Of a DNA stretch of 64,000 nucleotides, positions 8,595 through 18,484 are shown piece by piece. Source of the stretch: Clostridiaceae bacterium 14S0207 (GTDB lineage: Bacteria > Bacillota > Clostridia > Clostridiales > Clostridiaceae); NCBI GenBank assembly GCA_003288255.1, contig CP026600.1:806001-870000 (forward strand), given 5' to 3'. The position numbers and the translations under genes were made by a program. Under the pieces are notes generated by a model, which did not search any database, had not been told where the DNA came from, and saw only the letters and a program-made list of their open reading frames with translations. The first letter of the stretch is position 1, and each line of letters starts with the position of its first letter.

Positions 8595-9863
8595 ATGAAT
8601 AAGAGGAATAAATTAAAGAAAAAAGCTATTAAAAAGAGTTTTTTAATTTTAATAGTATTATGTATTTCTTTATTGAGTATATATTCTTTTATTAAGATTA
8701 CAAAAAATAAAAAAATAGAAACTTCATTAAATAATATAATTAAAAATAACTTAAAAGAGGCTAAAAATGAATTAAATGATTTAATAGAATATAATAATAA
8801 AAATCATAACTTATACATATATAGAGCGTATGTGGAAGGCGAATTAGGACAAAAGGAAGAAGCATTTAAAGATATAAAAAGTAGTTTACAATTAAACTCT
8901 AGTAATAAATTAGCATATGCAGTAAAAACGAATTTACAATTAAAATATAAAGATATAGAAGGAGCCAAAGAATCTGCAGACAAAGGAAAAGATCTTAAAC
9001 CCAAAGATGCTTTTGAAAATTTTGTTTTGGGAAGTTTATATGGAAATACTATAGATAAAGATAAAGCTATAAAATTTTATGATAATGCTTTATCTAAAGA
9101 AGCCAATTACTCTATGGCATATAGTGGGAAGGGAGACGTTTATTTTTCATTAAAAGAATATAATAAAGCTTTAAGGGAATATGATAGGGCTTTGCAGATT
9201 AGTAGTAAAAATTATAAGGCATTAAGTGGAAAGATAAATAGTTTAATAGATATAAAGAAATACAAAGAAGCCATTAAAATAGGAAAACAATATTTAAGAA
9301 AGAATGATATTAAAGATATGGATGTTCTATATTCTTTGATAAGTGCTTATGATGCTAGAAAAGATTACAATGGATTGTTAAATTTTAGTAATGAATTATT
9401 AAAGAAAGACCCAAACAATTATGAAGGATACTTAAGTAGTGGATGGGCTTTTTATAACTTAAACAATTATGAAAAGGCTGTACAATTCTTTAATAAAAGC
9501 ATAATTATAAATGATAAAGAAGCTTCTTCTCATAACATGAGAGGTTGGTGCTATAGTTCTTTAAAAGATTATAATAAAGCTAAGAAAGATTTTGAAGAGG
9601 CATTGAAATTAAATAATAGTTATACTGATGCATACAGAGGACTTGCTTGGGTATATAATAATCAAGGTAAACAAGATAATTCAATAGACATTTGTAATAA
9701 AGTATTAAAATTCGATAAAGATAATGCTAATATATATGCTTGTCTAGGATGGAACTATTTAGAAAAAAAGGATAATAAAAAAGCTAAGGAATATTTTAAA
9801 AAAGCTATTTCTATAAATTATAATGATATTGATGCTCAAAATGGAATTAAATTACTAAAGTAA
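8595..9863 (+). CDS. Membrane-anchored TPR-repeat protein
   Basis: A 422-residue protein whose ATG follows CTAGGAGG. A lysine-rich N-terminus and one membrane helix (about residues 14-32) anchor it, leaving the rest outside. From about residue 70 to the end it consists of tetratricopeptide repeats, seen as recurring YxxxG...YxxAxxxFxxAL/I units (for example SGKGDVYFSLKEYNKAL, SSGWAFYNLNNYEKA, CLGWNYLEKKDNKKAKEYF). TPR proteins act as protein-binding scaffolds; no enzyme domain is present. It stands as a single gene and the binding partner is unknown. Confidence 0.85.
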   Translation: MNKRNKLKKKAIKKSFLILIVLCISLLSIYSFIKITKNKKIETSLNNIIKNNLKEAKNELNDLIEYNNKNHNLYIYRAYVEGELGQKEEAFKDIKSSLQLNSSNKLAYAVKTNLQLKYKDIEGAKESADKGKDLKPKDAFENFVLGSLYGNTIDKDKAIKFYDNALSKEANYSMAYSGKGDVYFSLKEYNKALREYDRALQISSKNYKALSGKINSLIDIKKYKEAIKIGKQYLRKNDIKDMDVLYSLISAYDARKDYNGLLNFSNELLKKDPNNYEGYLSSGWAFYNLNNYEKAVQFFNKSIIINDKEASSHNMRGWCYSSLKDYNKAKKDFEEALKLNNSYTDAYRGLAWVYNNQGKQDNSIDICNKVLKFDKDNANIYACLGWNYLEKKDNKKAKEYFKKAISINYNDIDAQNGIKLLK

Positions 9864-9969
9864 TAATAAGAACTTGCGAAGTTTTTACTATTATAAGTAT
9901 ACTAATGTTATACAAAATCATATGAAAACTTTTAGGTTAAAAGGATTAAATAATAAAGGGGAATTTACT

Positions 9970-10815
9970 ATGGAAAAATTATATGTTACAGATCTAGATG
10001 GTACTTTACTTAGAAATAATGCTACACTTTCAGAGTTTTCACGTAGAAATTTAAGTGAACTTATAAAAAATAAAGATTTAAAATTTACAATAGCAACGGC
10101 AAGAGCATTACCTTCGGTTAGATATATTTTGAAGGATTTGCCTTTGAATATTCCTGTAATTGAAAATAATGGAGCATATGTTACAGATTATAAGACAGGA
10201 AAACATTTAATAGTAAATAGTATAGAAGGAAAATTGGCTAAGGATATTTTATATATCATTTCTAAGTATAAATCTTCACCTTATGTTTCAGCTTGTAATG
10301 AAAGTGAAGATAAACTTTTTTACGGAGATGTTATTAATGAAGGAATGCAGTTACTATTAAATGATAAAATTAAACAGGATGATAAAAGATTAAATCAAGT
10401 ACAGGATATTAATTGTGTATTAAGTAATAAGATTGTAGGTTTTACAGTTATTAATAAAGAAAAAGAACTTACGCCTATTTTTAAAATTTTAAAAGAAAAA
10501 TATGGGAAACTCTTAAGGTTCACTTTTGAGGAAGATCAATATTATCCAGGGTGGCATTGGCTTACTATAAATTCTTGTAATGCTACAAAAGCAAAGGCAA
10601 TAGATACAGTAAGAAGTATTATGGGATTTGATAAAGAACATCTTACTGTTTTTGGTGATAATACAAATGATATACCAATGTTTGAGATAGCGCATGAAGG
10701 AGTTGCCACAAGTAATGCAAAACAAGAATTAAAAAAATATGCTACTAAGATAATTGGAAGTAATGAAGAAGATAGTGTAGTTAAATATATTTTAAATGAT
10801 CAAAATAATGGATAA
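9970..10815 (+). CDS. Cof-type HAD-superfamily phosphatase
   Basis: The start ATG 9970 has AAAGGGGA seven bases upstream; the longer frame from 9874 lacks a ribosome site and adds nothing conserved. The 281-residue protein has HAD motif I DLDGTLL (nucleophile Asp8 and acid Asp10), motif II around TIATAR, a lysine in the ATKAKAID segment and motif IV GDNTNDIPMF, with the type IIB cap between, as in Cof/YbhA-like sugar or cofactor phosphatases. It is cytoplasmic. The natural substrate cannot be read from sequence; pyridoxal phosphate, sugar phosphates and FMN are common for the family. Confidence 0.88.
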   Translation: MEKLYVTDLDGTLLRNNATLSEFSRRNLSELIKNKDLKFTIATARALPSVRYILKDLPLNIPVIENNGAYVTDYKTGKHLIVNSIEGKLAKDILYIISKYKSSPYVSACNESEDKLFYGDVINEGMQLLLNDKIKQDDKRLNQVQDINCVLSNKIVGFTVINKEKELTPIFKILKEKYGKLLRFTFEEDQYYPGWHWLTINSCNATKAKAIDTVRSIMGFDKEHLTVFGDNTNDIPMFEIAHEGVATSNAKQELKKYATKIIGSNEEDSVVKYILNDQNNG

Positions 10816-10981
10816 GCATATATCAAATTCAATATTAAAAAACTTAATTTTGAATGATTTATTGCTTTTAAATATAAGATATAGTAAAATATGAATGAAT
10901 TATACATTAGAAATTTATAATAGATATATAACTAAATAAAAACAAATATAATAATTTTTAAAGTTATTATAAGTGAGAAGT

Positions 10982-11018
10982 AACCACTTTGAAAAATCTT
11001 CAAAGTGGTTTTATTTTT
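10982..11018 (+). terminator. Terminator-like hairpin in the MATE gene leader (candidate attenuator)
   Basis: A perfect 11-base stem (10982-10992 with 11000-11010) with a seven-base loop and a T-rich tail to 11020 ends only ~20 bases before the MATE start codon and directly before its ribosome site. The previous gene ended 166 bases upstream, so the hairpin sits in the 5' leader of the exporter. A short alternative pairing (AGTG about 10972 with CACT in the left arm) is possible. Transcription attenuation is an inference. Confidence 0.7.
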
Positions 11019-11039
11019 TTGTATGAAAGGAGATTTTCA

Positions 11040-12419
11040 ATGAGTAATATTGTGCAAATAAGAAAAAAGTTTTTAGGAGATAAAATATTTTTTAAGAATT
11101 TAATTACAATAGCACTGCCTATTGTAATTCAAAATTTTATTGCATCTTCTTTAAATATGGTTGATACCGTTATGATTGGAAAAGTAGGTGAAACAGAAAT
11201 TGCAGCAGTAGGTATTGCAAATCAGTATTTTTTCTTATTTAGTTTATTTATTATAGGAATATATGGGGGATGCGGAGTTTTTATATCTCAGTTTTGGGGA
11301 AAAGGCGATGAAAACAACATAAAAAAAATTATGGGGATAGGAAATATCTTGGGAATTATATTATCAATTATATTTACTATAATTGCGCTTATATTTTCAA
11401 AAGAAATTATAGCTATTTTTAATAATGATCCTAAAGTTATTAAATTAGGAGGAGAATATTTAAAGATAGTATGCATTAGTTATATATTTACCGCTATTTC
11501 TTTTAATTATAGTACGGCTTGTAGATGTATTCATAAGGCAACCTTACCTATGTTTATAAGTGCAATTGCTATTTTATGTAATACAGTTTTTAATTATATT
11601 TTTATATTTGGTCATTTTGGATCTCCAATATTAGGAGTTAAAGGGGCTGCTTTAGCTACATTAATTGCAAGAGTACTAGAATGCATTATTTTACTTATAG
11701 TAGTATATAAAAATGGATTATCTATTGCAGCTAAATTTAATAACATGGTAGATTATGATATAAATTTTGTTAAAAAAGTATTTAGAACTATTATTCCTGT
11801 AGTTTTAAATGAAGGGTGTTGGGGATTAGGTGCTGTAGTATATTCTGTAGTTTATGGAAGAATAGGTACTCAGGCTATGGCTTCAGTTCAAATTTGTACA
11901 ACTATACAAAATATATTTATGGTAATTATTTTTGGAATTGCTAATGCAGCTACAGTTTTAATAGGAAATAAGGTAGGTGCAGGAAAAGAAAAGGAAGCTA
12001 TAGAAGATTCTATTAGAATTTCTCTTATTTCAGCTTTAATAGGTATAATAATAGCTATTTTATTAAGTTCTACATCGGGAATAATTTTATCTTTTTTTAA
12101 TGTATCAGAAGCTGTTAAACACACCTCGAAGATTATATTATATATAGTTTCGGCAATTTTACTTATTAGAGTAACTAATATAAGTATTATTGTAGGAATT
12201 TTAAGAGGGGGTGGAGATGCAGGATATGCTTTAAAAGTGGAAGCTTTTACTATGTGGTTTATAGGTGTGCCGCTTGCTTTTATAGGAGCTTTTGTTTTAA
12301 AGTTACCTGTAGAATATGTTGTAGCATTAGTTACTATTGAAGAGGTTGTTAAGTGTTTCTTTAGTGTAAAAAGACTATGTTCAAAAAAATGGATAAAATC
12401 AGTAGTACATGAGATCTAA
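11040..12419 (+). CDS. MATE-family multidrug/toxin efflux transporter
   Basis: The start ATG 11040 lies behind AAAGGAGA; the longer frame from 10989 runs through the leader hairpin and is rejected. The 459-residue protein has about twelve hydrophobic helices arranged as two similar halves, with MATE features such as SLNMVDTVMIGKVGE in the first helix pair and AAVGIANQYFFL after it, and the matching ASVQICTTIQN region in the second half. MATE proteins of this NorM/DinF group export cationic drugs, toxins or metabolites using sodium or proton gradients. Expression may be controlled by the hairpin directly upstream. The substrate is unknown. Confidence 0.9.
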   Translation: MSNIVQIRKKFLGDKIFFKNLITIALPIVIQNFIASSLNMVDTVMIGKVGETEIAAVGIANQYFFLFSLFIIGIYGGCGVFISQFWGKGDENNIKKIMGIGNILGIILSIIFTIIALIFSKEIIAIFNNDPKVIKLGGEYLKIVCISYIFTAISFNYSTACRCIHKATLPMFISAIAILCNTVFNYIFIFGHFGSPILGVKGAALATLIARVLECIILLIVVYKNGLSIAAKFNNMVDYDINFVKKVFRTIIPVVLNEGCWGLGAVVYSVVYGRIGTQAMASVQICTTIQNIFMVIIFGIANAATVLIGNKVGAGKEKEAIEDSIRISLISALIGIIIAILLSSTSGIILSFFNVSEAVKHTSKIILYIVSAILLIRVTNISIIVGILRGGGDAGYALKVEAFTMWFIGVPLAFIGAFVLKLPVEYVVALVTIEEVVKCFFSVKRLCSKKWIKSVVHEI

Positions 12420-12431
12420 TTATAATTAAAA

Positions 12432-12473
12432 AAACCTTGTATGTAAGAGTAAAAATTACGATACAAGGTTTTA
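12432..12473. terminator. Bidirectional terminator between the MATE and symporter genes
   Basis: The arms 12432-12442 and 12461-12471 are perfectly complementary, with A and T tracts outside, placed between two convergent stops. Confidence 0.8.
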
Positions 12474-12488
12474 ATTTATTGTTAAAGT

Positions 12489-13667
12489 CTAATTATTTTT
12501 AGATTGTCTATCATTTCTATTCATGATTCCAGATAACATTAATGCTATTGCACCATCTCCAGTTATATTACATGCGGTTCCAAAACTATCTTGAAGAGCA
12601 AATATAGTTAATATTAGAGCAGTGCCAGCATCATTAAATCCAACTATACTTATAATAATACCTAAAGAAGCCATTACAGTTCCACCAGGAACACCAGGTG
12701 CACCTATAGCAAAGATACCAAGTAAAAATATAAATACTAACATAGTACTTAAAGATGGAAGTTTACCATATAAAATTTGAGAAACAGTCATAACAAAGAA
12801 TACCTCTGTTAAAACGGAACCACATAAATGAATAGTAGAACATAATGGTATGGCGAAGTCTATAATATCTTCTCTTAATGCAGGTGATTTTTTTGCGCAT
12901 TTTAAGGCAATAGGGAGTGTAGCCGCAGAGGACATAGTACCTACAGCAGTTAAATAAGCACCACCATAATATTTTAAAACTTGTAAAGGGTTTTTACCTG
13001 AAATTGCACCACCGATTAAATATAAAACAGTAAGCCAAATAAAATGTCCAATTAGAACAATAATAATAACATTTATAAAAACGGGTAATTGTTTGGTTAT
13101 AGATCCTTCATAAGATAAAGTTGCAAAGGTTGCTGATATAAATATAGGAAGTATAGGAATTATAATTCTATTTACTATAGATAACATAATATTTTGAAAT
13201 TGATCTAATAATTTATGCATTAAATCTGCTTTTGTCCAGGATGTAGCTAATCCTAGTAATAAGGCAAGGGTTAATGCGCTCATAACAGACATTACTGGTG
13301 GAATATCTAATTTAAATAAAAGTTCAGGGAGTTTTCTTAATCCCTCAGTATTATTAACTATGGAAAGTTTAGGAATAATAGCATATCCAGCAACCATAGA
13401 AAGTAAAGCGGCGCCAACAGAAGAAGTATATGCTATTATTACAGTAATACCTAACAATTTACTAGCATTAGATTTTAATGAAGCTATAGAAGGTGCTATA
13501 AACGCTAATATTATTAAGGGAACAGCAAAAAAGATAATTTGACCTAAAATATATTTAATAGTTAAGATTATAGTCATAGGTTTTTCAGGTAATATAAGAC
13601 CCAATATAATACCTATTGTTACAGCTATTATTAGCTTAAAAATTAATGAATTAAAAAATTTTTTCAT
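12489..13667 (-). CDS. DAACS-family sodium/proton symporter, probable cystine/cysteine uptake
   Basis: The start ATG 13667 has GGAGGG upstream; the longer frame runs into the leader terminator and is rejected. The 392-residue protein is a dicarboxylate/amino acid:cation symporter: N-terminal helices, a hairpin-loop serine/threonine-rich stretch (GTMSSAATLPIALKCAK), PLCSTIHLCGS and, late, DSFGTACNITGDGAIALML, which carry ion- and substrate-binding residues in GltPh-like proteins. The family covers glutamate, C4-dicarboxylates, serine/threonine and cystine (TcyP). The T-box leader with a probable UGC specifier suggests that the substrate is cystine or cysteine; the sequence of the protein alone does not settle this. 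Confidence 0.85.
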   Translation of the reverse strand: MKKFFNSLIFKLIIAVTIGIILGLILPEKPMTIILTIKYILGQIIFFAVPLIILAFIAPSIASLKSNASKLLGITVIIAYTSSVGAALLSMVAGYAIIPKLSIVNNTEGLRKLPELLFKLDIPPVMSVMSALTLALLLGLATSWTKADLMHKLLDQFQNIMLSIVNRIIIPILPIFISATFATLSYEGSITKQLPVFINVIIIVLIGHFIWLTVLYLIGGAISGKNPLQVLKYYGGAYLTAVGTMSSAATLPIALKCAKKSPALREDIIDFAIPLCSTIHLCGSVLTEVFFVMTVSQILYGKLPSLSTMLVFIFLLGIFAIGAPGVPGGTVMASLGIIISIVGFNDAGTALILTIFALQDSFGTACNITGDGAIALMLSGIMNRNDRQSKNN

Positions 13668-13701
13668 ATAATATCCCTCCCATAAAAATGATTTTTGGGT
13701 A

Positions 13702-13977
13702 TAAAAAAACTTCCACCTCATACAGAGGCGGAAGTTTCCGCGGTCCCACTCTGTTTAACTAATATATACAAAGAAAAAAATTAAATCTTGTGAGTATAGT
13801 TTAGTTAACTCTTTAAAATGTGCTATAACGTGCCACAAACGCTGAAACCTACTTTATATTTCAATTCTAGAGCTCTAAGATGCACTTCACATAATTTTAT
13901 CTAAAAATCTCTTTCAGCCTATTGAAGATTTCTCTCTGATAGATTTTAAATTATGCTACTCTTCTTGTCATTGCTTT
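13702..13977 (-). promoter_or_regulatory. T-box riboswitch leader, probable cysteine (UGC) specifier
   Basis: Read on the minus strand, the region begins with the Stem I start (AGAAGAGTAGC at about 13966-13956), contains the AGAGAG and GCTGAAAG Stem I signatures and the T-box TGGGACCGCGG (about 13747-13737), and ends with a terminator stem plus T run (13736-13702). CAGAG (before the T-box) can pair instead with CCTCTG of the terminator arm, giving the antiterminator. In the specifier loop, TGAA-G-TGC-A aligns with the glyQS pattern GAA-A-GGC-A, placing the specifier at 13884-13882 (minus-strand TGC, cysteine). The T-box bulge UGGG can wobble-pair with a U73 discriminator, which bacterial tRNA-Cys has. 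Uncharged tRNA-Cys should switch the symporter on. Confidence 0.88.
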
Positions 13978-14459
13978 TAAATATTATTTTTAATTTTAAG
14001 TTATTTCCTATAGGATATATATAATTATATTCAACAAATTAAAAAGTGTCAATTAGATTAAGAAAATTTTATAAGTATTTATAGTTGCAGATATTAGATG
14101 AGAAATTATGTAAAATTAGAAAATAAGAAAGAAGAAAATTAAATATATATTATACAAAAGCATTGCTTATTAAGTTATAAGTGTTATAGAAGAATGAAGA
14201 AATGTATAAGATATTTACAAAGAGTAAAAAAGGTAGTAAAATCTCTATAGACTGAATATTCTAAAAAATTTAAGATTAGGTGAATATTTAAATTTTAGAA
14301 TGTGAAGAGGTAAAATAATTGAGTATAATAAATGGATTCTTAAAAGATAATTATTAAGGATATAGAGATAAGTGATTGAGCATTTTATAAGAGGACAAAA
14401 TTTGGAGATGTATATTTAGTATTGTATGTTCTAGTTTAAATTAAAGAGGGGAAATTTAT
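13978..14459. other. Non-coding stretch between the T-box leader and the ABC genes
   Basis: No coding frame, tRNA or clear riboswitch is seen. It must hold the promoter of the T-box transcript (minus) and that of the ABC pair (plus). One imperfect inverted repeat is present (14258-14272 with 14289-14301). GAGGGG before 14460 is the ribosome site of the first ABC gene. Confidence 0.5.
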
Positions 14460-16270
14460 ATGGAGATTAAAAGTAAAAACTATAATGAATTAGATTACAT
14501 AAAGATACCTTTAAAAGTTGCACCAGTAATAGTTGTAAGTGAAATTATATTTAGAATACTACTTGGTTTTTTACCAAGTTTACAGGTAATAGCAACAAAG
14601 AAATTTATCGATATGTCTATTGATATTTTTAAAAATGGAAATACTAATAGAATATATACTCCTTTGATTGCAATTCTTTTTATTATAATATTTTCTTTTT
14701 TGTCTGAATCTATCTTATCTTTTTTTAAGTTAGAAGTTAACCTTCGTTTAAATAAGGAGCTTTTACCAGCTCTTATAAAAAAGGAAGGTAATTTACAATT
14801 TAAATACATAGAGGATAACGAATCTTTATCTTTAATATCCAGAGTTCAAAGAAATTTAACTGAGAATATACAAAATGGTTTTGAAAACTTACTTGATATA
14901 GTCGAAATGGTAGTAAAAATTGGAAGTGTTTTTGTGTTAATAGGGAGTAAGACTTTAGGAACCGCTATAGGTATTTTAGTATTTTCGATTCCTTTGCTTT
15001 TATTAGCTTTTAAAAGTGGAAAAGTTAATTATGATGCTTATGTAGAAGCAGAGAAATACAAACGTAAGGCAGATTATTTAAAGGATATTCTGTCTTCAAA
15101 GGAAGCTTATTTAGAACGTTCTTTATTTGGATATACACAATTTATAGATAAAGTGTGGAAATCTAAATATGAAGATGCTCGTAAAATCGAGTATAAGGCA
15201 GATAAGCAAATTTTTATTAAAACAAACATAGCAAGTATAATTACTACAGTTTTATCTATGACAATTTTGTTTGTTTTGTTGTTTCCAGTAGGCCAGGGAA
15301 AAATTACTGTGGGAATGTACATAGGTCTTGTTACTGCAGTTTTGAATTTGGTTGAACAAATGGCATGGAATTTAACTTTCATTATTCAAGATTATTCTAA
15401 GTATAAATTGTACTTAGAAGATTTTTCGGAACTTTCTAAAATGGAGGAAGTAAAAGGTGCAGATAAATCTAAGGATTTATCAATAAGAGATATGCCTTTT
15501 GAAAGTATAGAATTTAAAAATGTGTCTTTTGCTTATCCTGGCACATCTACTAAAGTATTAAATAATTTTTCTATGTATATAGAAAAAAATAAACACTATG
15601 CTATAGTTGGTAAAAATGGAGCGGGAAAGACAACCTTTATAAAACTTTTAACGGGTTTATATGACAACTACGAAGGTGAAATTTTAATTAATGGAAAAAT
15701 ATTACAAATTTTACATATGAACAATTGAAAGCTTATTTTTCCATTGTGTATCAGGATTTTGCAAAATATTTTATAAATATTAAGGATAATGTGTTATTAG
15801 GAAATTATGGAGAAAGGTTTGCTTCTGAGGAACAAGAAAAAAGGGTTAAGAAAGTTTTAAAAGATATGAATATGGAGGATGATGTTAATTTACTCAAAAA
15901 AGGAATTTATACTTTATTAGGAAAGTTAGAAGAAGACGGGGTAGATTTATCAGGAGGACAATGGCAGAAAATAGTTCTTTCAAGAACCCTTATAAGCAAT
16001 GCACCTTTTTATATTTTAGATGAACCAACAGCCGCTTTAGATCCAATTAGTGAAAGTAAGTTATATGAGTTATTTAGCAAGGTAAGTACGGAAAAGTCTA
16101 TGTTTTTAATTACTCATAGACTAGGCGCAGCTAGAATTTGTGATGAAATATTTGTAATAGATAAAGGAACTGTTATAGAACATGGAACTCATGAAGAATT
16201 AATTGAGAGTAAAGGAACTTATGCAGAAATGTTCGAAGCTCAAAGGAGTTGGTACAATGAAGAAGAGTAA
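14460..16270 (+). pseudogene. ABC exporter half-transporter (membrane plus ATPase domain), frameshifted
   Basis: The first frame (14460-15728) gives the six-helix membrane domain and the ATPase domain up to Walker A (VGKNGAGKTTF) and ends at an early TGA. A second frame (to 16270) carries on with the Q-loop (VYQDF), signature VDLSGGQWQ, Walker B FYILDEPT and H-loop THRLGA. The frame change falls at the five-A run 15695-15699: restoring one A gives a continuous GKNITNFTYEQLKAYF joining both parts. So a single-base deletion has split an otherwise complete ~600-codon ABC exporter. It could be a true mutation, a sequencing slip in a homopolymer, or slippage during expression. It overlaps the start of a sister gene, a heterodimer arrangement. 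Confidence 0.85.
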
Positions 16271-18045
16271 TAATCTATCACTTAGATATATGTTTATAAA
16301 GATTTTTCCTAAAATATTTGCAGTTGCTCCTAAAATATTTATATTTAATTATATATTGTTTTTAATTAATGGTCTTTTATATATGTCAACTACTTTAAGT
16401 ATGCAATTTTTATTTGATAAAGTAAATTACTTATCCTTAAATAAGCGTGGTATAAAAGAAGCTATTATAGCTTTAACAGTGCTTTTAGCTATAAAAGTAT
16501 TATCAGAGATTGTAAGTGGAGTTGCAAATTTTTTAGCTGAAAGTTATGATCCACAGGTAAAACGGGAATTATCTCATGATATTAATTTAAAATTAGCTAA
16601 ATTAGACCCAATTAGTTTTGAAAATTCAGAAACCTTGAATTCCATTAATAAGTCATATTTAGGAATAGGATATGCAATACAATATATAAATACAATTATG
16701 GATGGAATTTTATTTTATTTTCCCTATTTTTTATTTATGGGAATATATTTGTTTAGGTTAAAGAAAACCTTAGTTATATCTTTGATTTTGGTTTTTTTAC
16801 CAAGTATTTATACAGTTTTTATAAAAAGAAAGTTTTCCTTAGATTTAGAGGAAAATATAGCACCACTTAGAAGAAAAGTTGATTATTATGGTGAATGTAT
16901 AGTTGGTAGAAAGTATACTAAAGAAACTAGGATTTTGGGTATTCAAAGTTATTTTATGAAGTTATTAAAGGATTCTATCCAAATTATGAATGGGTTACAA
17001 AGATCAACTACTATAAAAATAAATTTAATAGAACTTAGTGTGAAATTAGTATCACTTTTAGGATATTTAGGAGTATTTTTAATTATATTTTATGCTTTGA
17101 TAAATAAAGAAATTGGTGTAGGTGCCTTTGCAGCTATTTTTGCATCTATTGATAGCATGTTTAGTTTAATGGATGAATTTATTTGTGGCAGACTTAATCA
17201 TTATGCAGGAAACTTTGGAAAGGTAGAAAATTTTTTGAGGCTTTTAGAATTATCTGAAAGAGATTATAATAAGGAAAATTTAAAGACTAAAAGGGATAGT
17301 ATACAATTAAAAAATGTATGTTTTTCTTATCCAGGCTCAGATAAAGAGGCAGTTCATAATATTAATTTAGAAATAAATAAAGGAGAAACTTTAGCTATTG
17401 TAGGTGAAAATGGATCGGGAAAATCTACCTTGGTTAAATTAATTATGGGTATGTATCTTCCAACAGAAGGAGAAATTTTGTTTGATGGTATAAATTCTAA
17501 AAAATTTACTATGAAAAATATTTTTAAAAATGTTAGTGTTGTTTTTCAGGATTTTCAAAAATATCAACTTACATTAAGGGATAATATACAAATTAGTGAT
17601 TTTAATAATAAAGATTCTAATAATGAGAGATTAGAATTAGTGCTTAAAAATGCCGGAATTGATAGTGGTCATAAGAATTTTGAATTAGGATATAATACAA
17701 TATTATCTAGGGAGTTTGGAGGAGTAGATTTGTCAGGAGGGCAATGGCAGAGAATAGCCATAGCTAGGGGGCTTTATAGGAACTTCGATTTTGTAGTATT
17801 AGATGAACCAACATCTGCTATTGATCCCATAGGAAACTAAAATATATAAAGATTTTAATACTGCAGTTTTAGATAAAACTGCTATTATAGTAACCCATAG
17901 GCTAGGGTCAATTAAATTTTCAGATCGTATTGTAGTTATGAAGGAAGGAAGAATTTTGGATGTGGCAACCCATAAAGAGATCATAGAAAGATGTGAGTTT
18001 TATAAAACTATGTGGAATTCTCAAGCTAAATATTATGAAAAGTAA
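16257..18045 (+). pseudogene. Second ABC exporter half-transporter, frameshifted near the end
   Basis: ATG 16257 has AAAGGAG upstream and overlaps the end of the previous gene. The frame encodes membrane helices, Walker A VGENGSGKST, Q-loop VVFQDFQKY, signature VDLSGGQWQRIAIARG and Walker B VVLDEPTSAID, then stops early at 17838-17840. In another frame the sequence continues as ETKIYKDF, TAIIVTHRLGS (H-loop) and a normal C-terminus to a TAA at 18043-18045. Compared with DPISESKLY in the sister gene, two bases look lost near 17830. Without the H-loop histidine the shortened ATPase should be inactive. With the first gene also broken, this transporter pair seems to be decaying. Confidence 0.82.
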
Positions 18046-18219
18046 TGTAGTTACCAATGGCATAGGAAATAAAAAATGACAGCTTTTTATTTTTAAATAT
18101 AATAGAGTAATTTTATATTAACCTAATTCAGTGTGTTATAAGTTAAGATGTATTTTTTATGCTATATATGTACAAAATAATTATGTAGTAAAGGATTTTT
18201 AGCCCATCAATATAAAGAT

Positions 18220-18270
18220 CTAGCATTAGTTTATATAGTAATGTGCCACTAATAAACTAATGCTAGTTTT
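18220..18270 (+). terminator. Terminator after the ABC pair
   Basis: A perfect 14-base inverted repeat (18220-18233 with 18253-18266), a 19-base loop and a TTTTATTTT tail. The rest of 18046-18484 shows no gene; it should hold the promoter of the next gene. Confidence 0.8.
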
Positions 18271-18484
18271 ATTTTGGAATTAAAAATAAATAATCATTAA
18301 AGCAAATATTACTATATTTAAAAGATTTATCTGGGGTATAGAAAAAAGTATTAGTCTTGGTATAATAATAGTTAGAAGATATAAGGATTAATTTATTTTT
18401 ATTTAATATGTAATTAAAACTTATTTAATTTTTTATATGTATAATATTATTAAGGGATACAAAATAACATATAGGGTGGTTTTT

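Noticed and set aside
9861-9895. Hairpin after the TPR gene as a terminator
   Set aside because: The stem is short and its T residues are part of the stem instead of following it.
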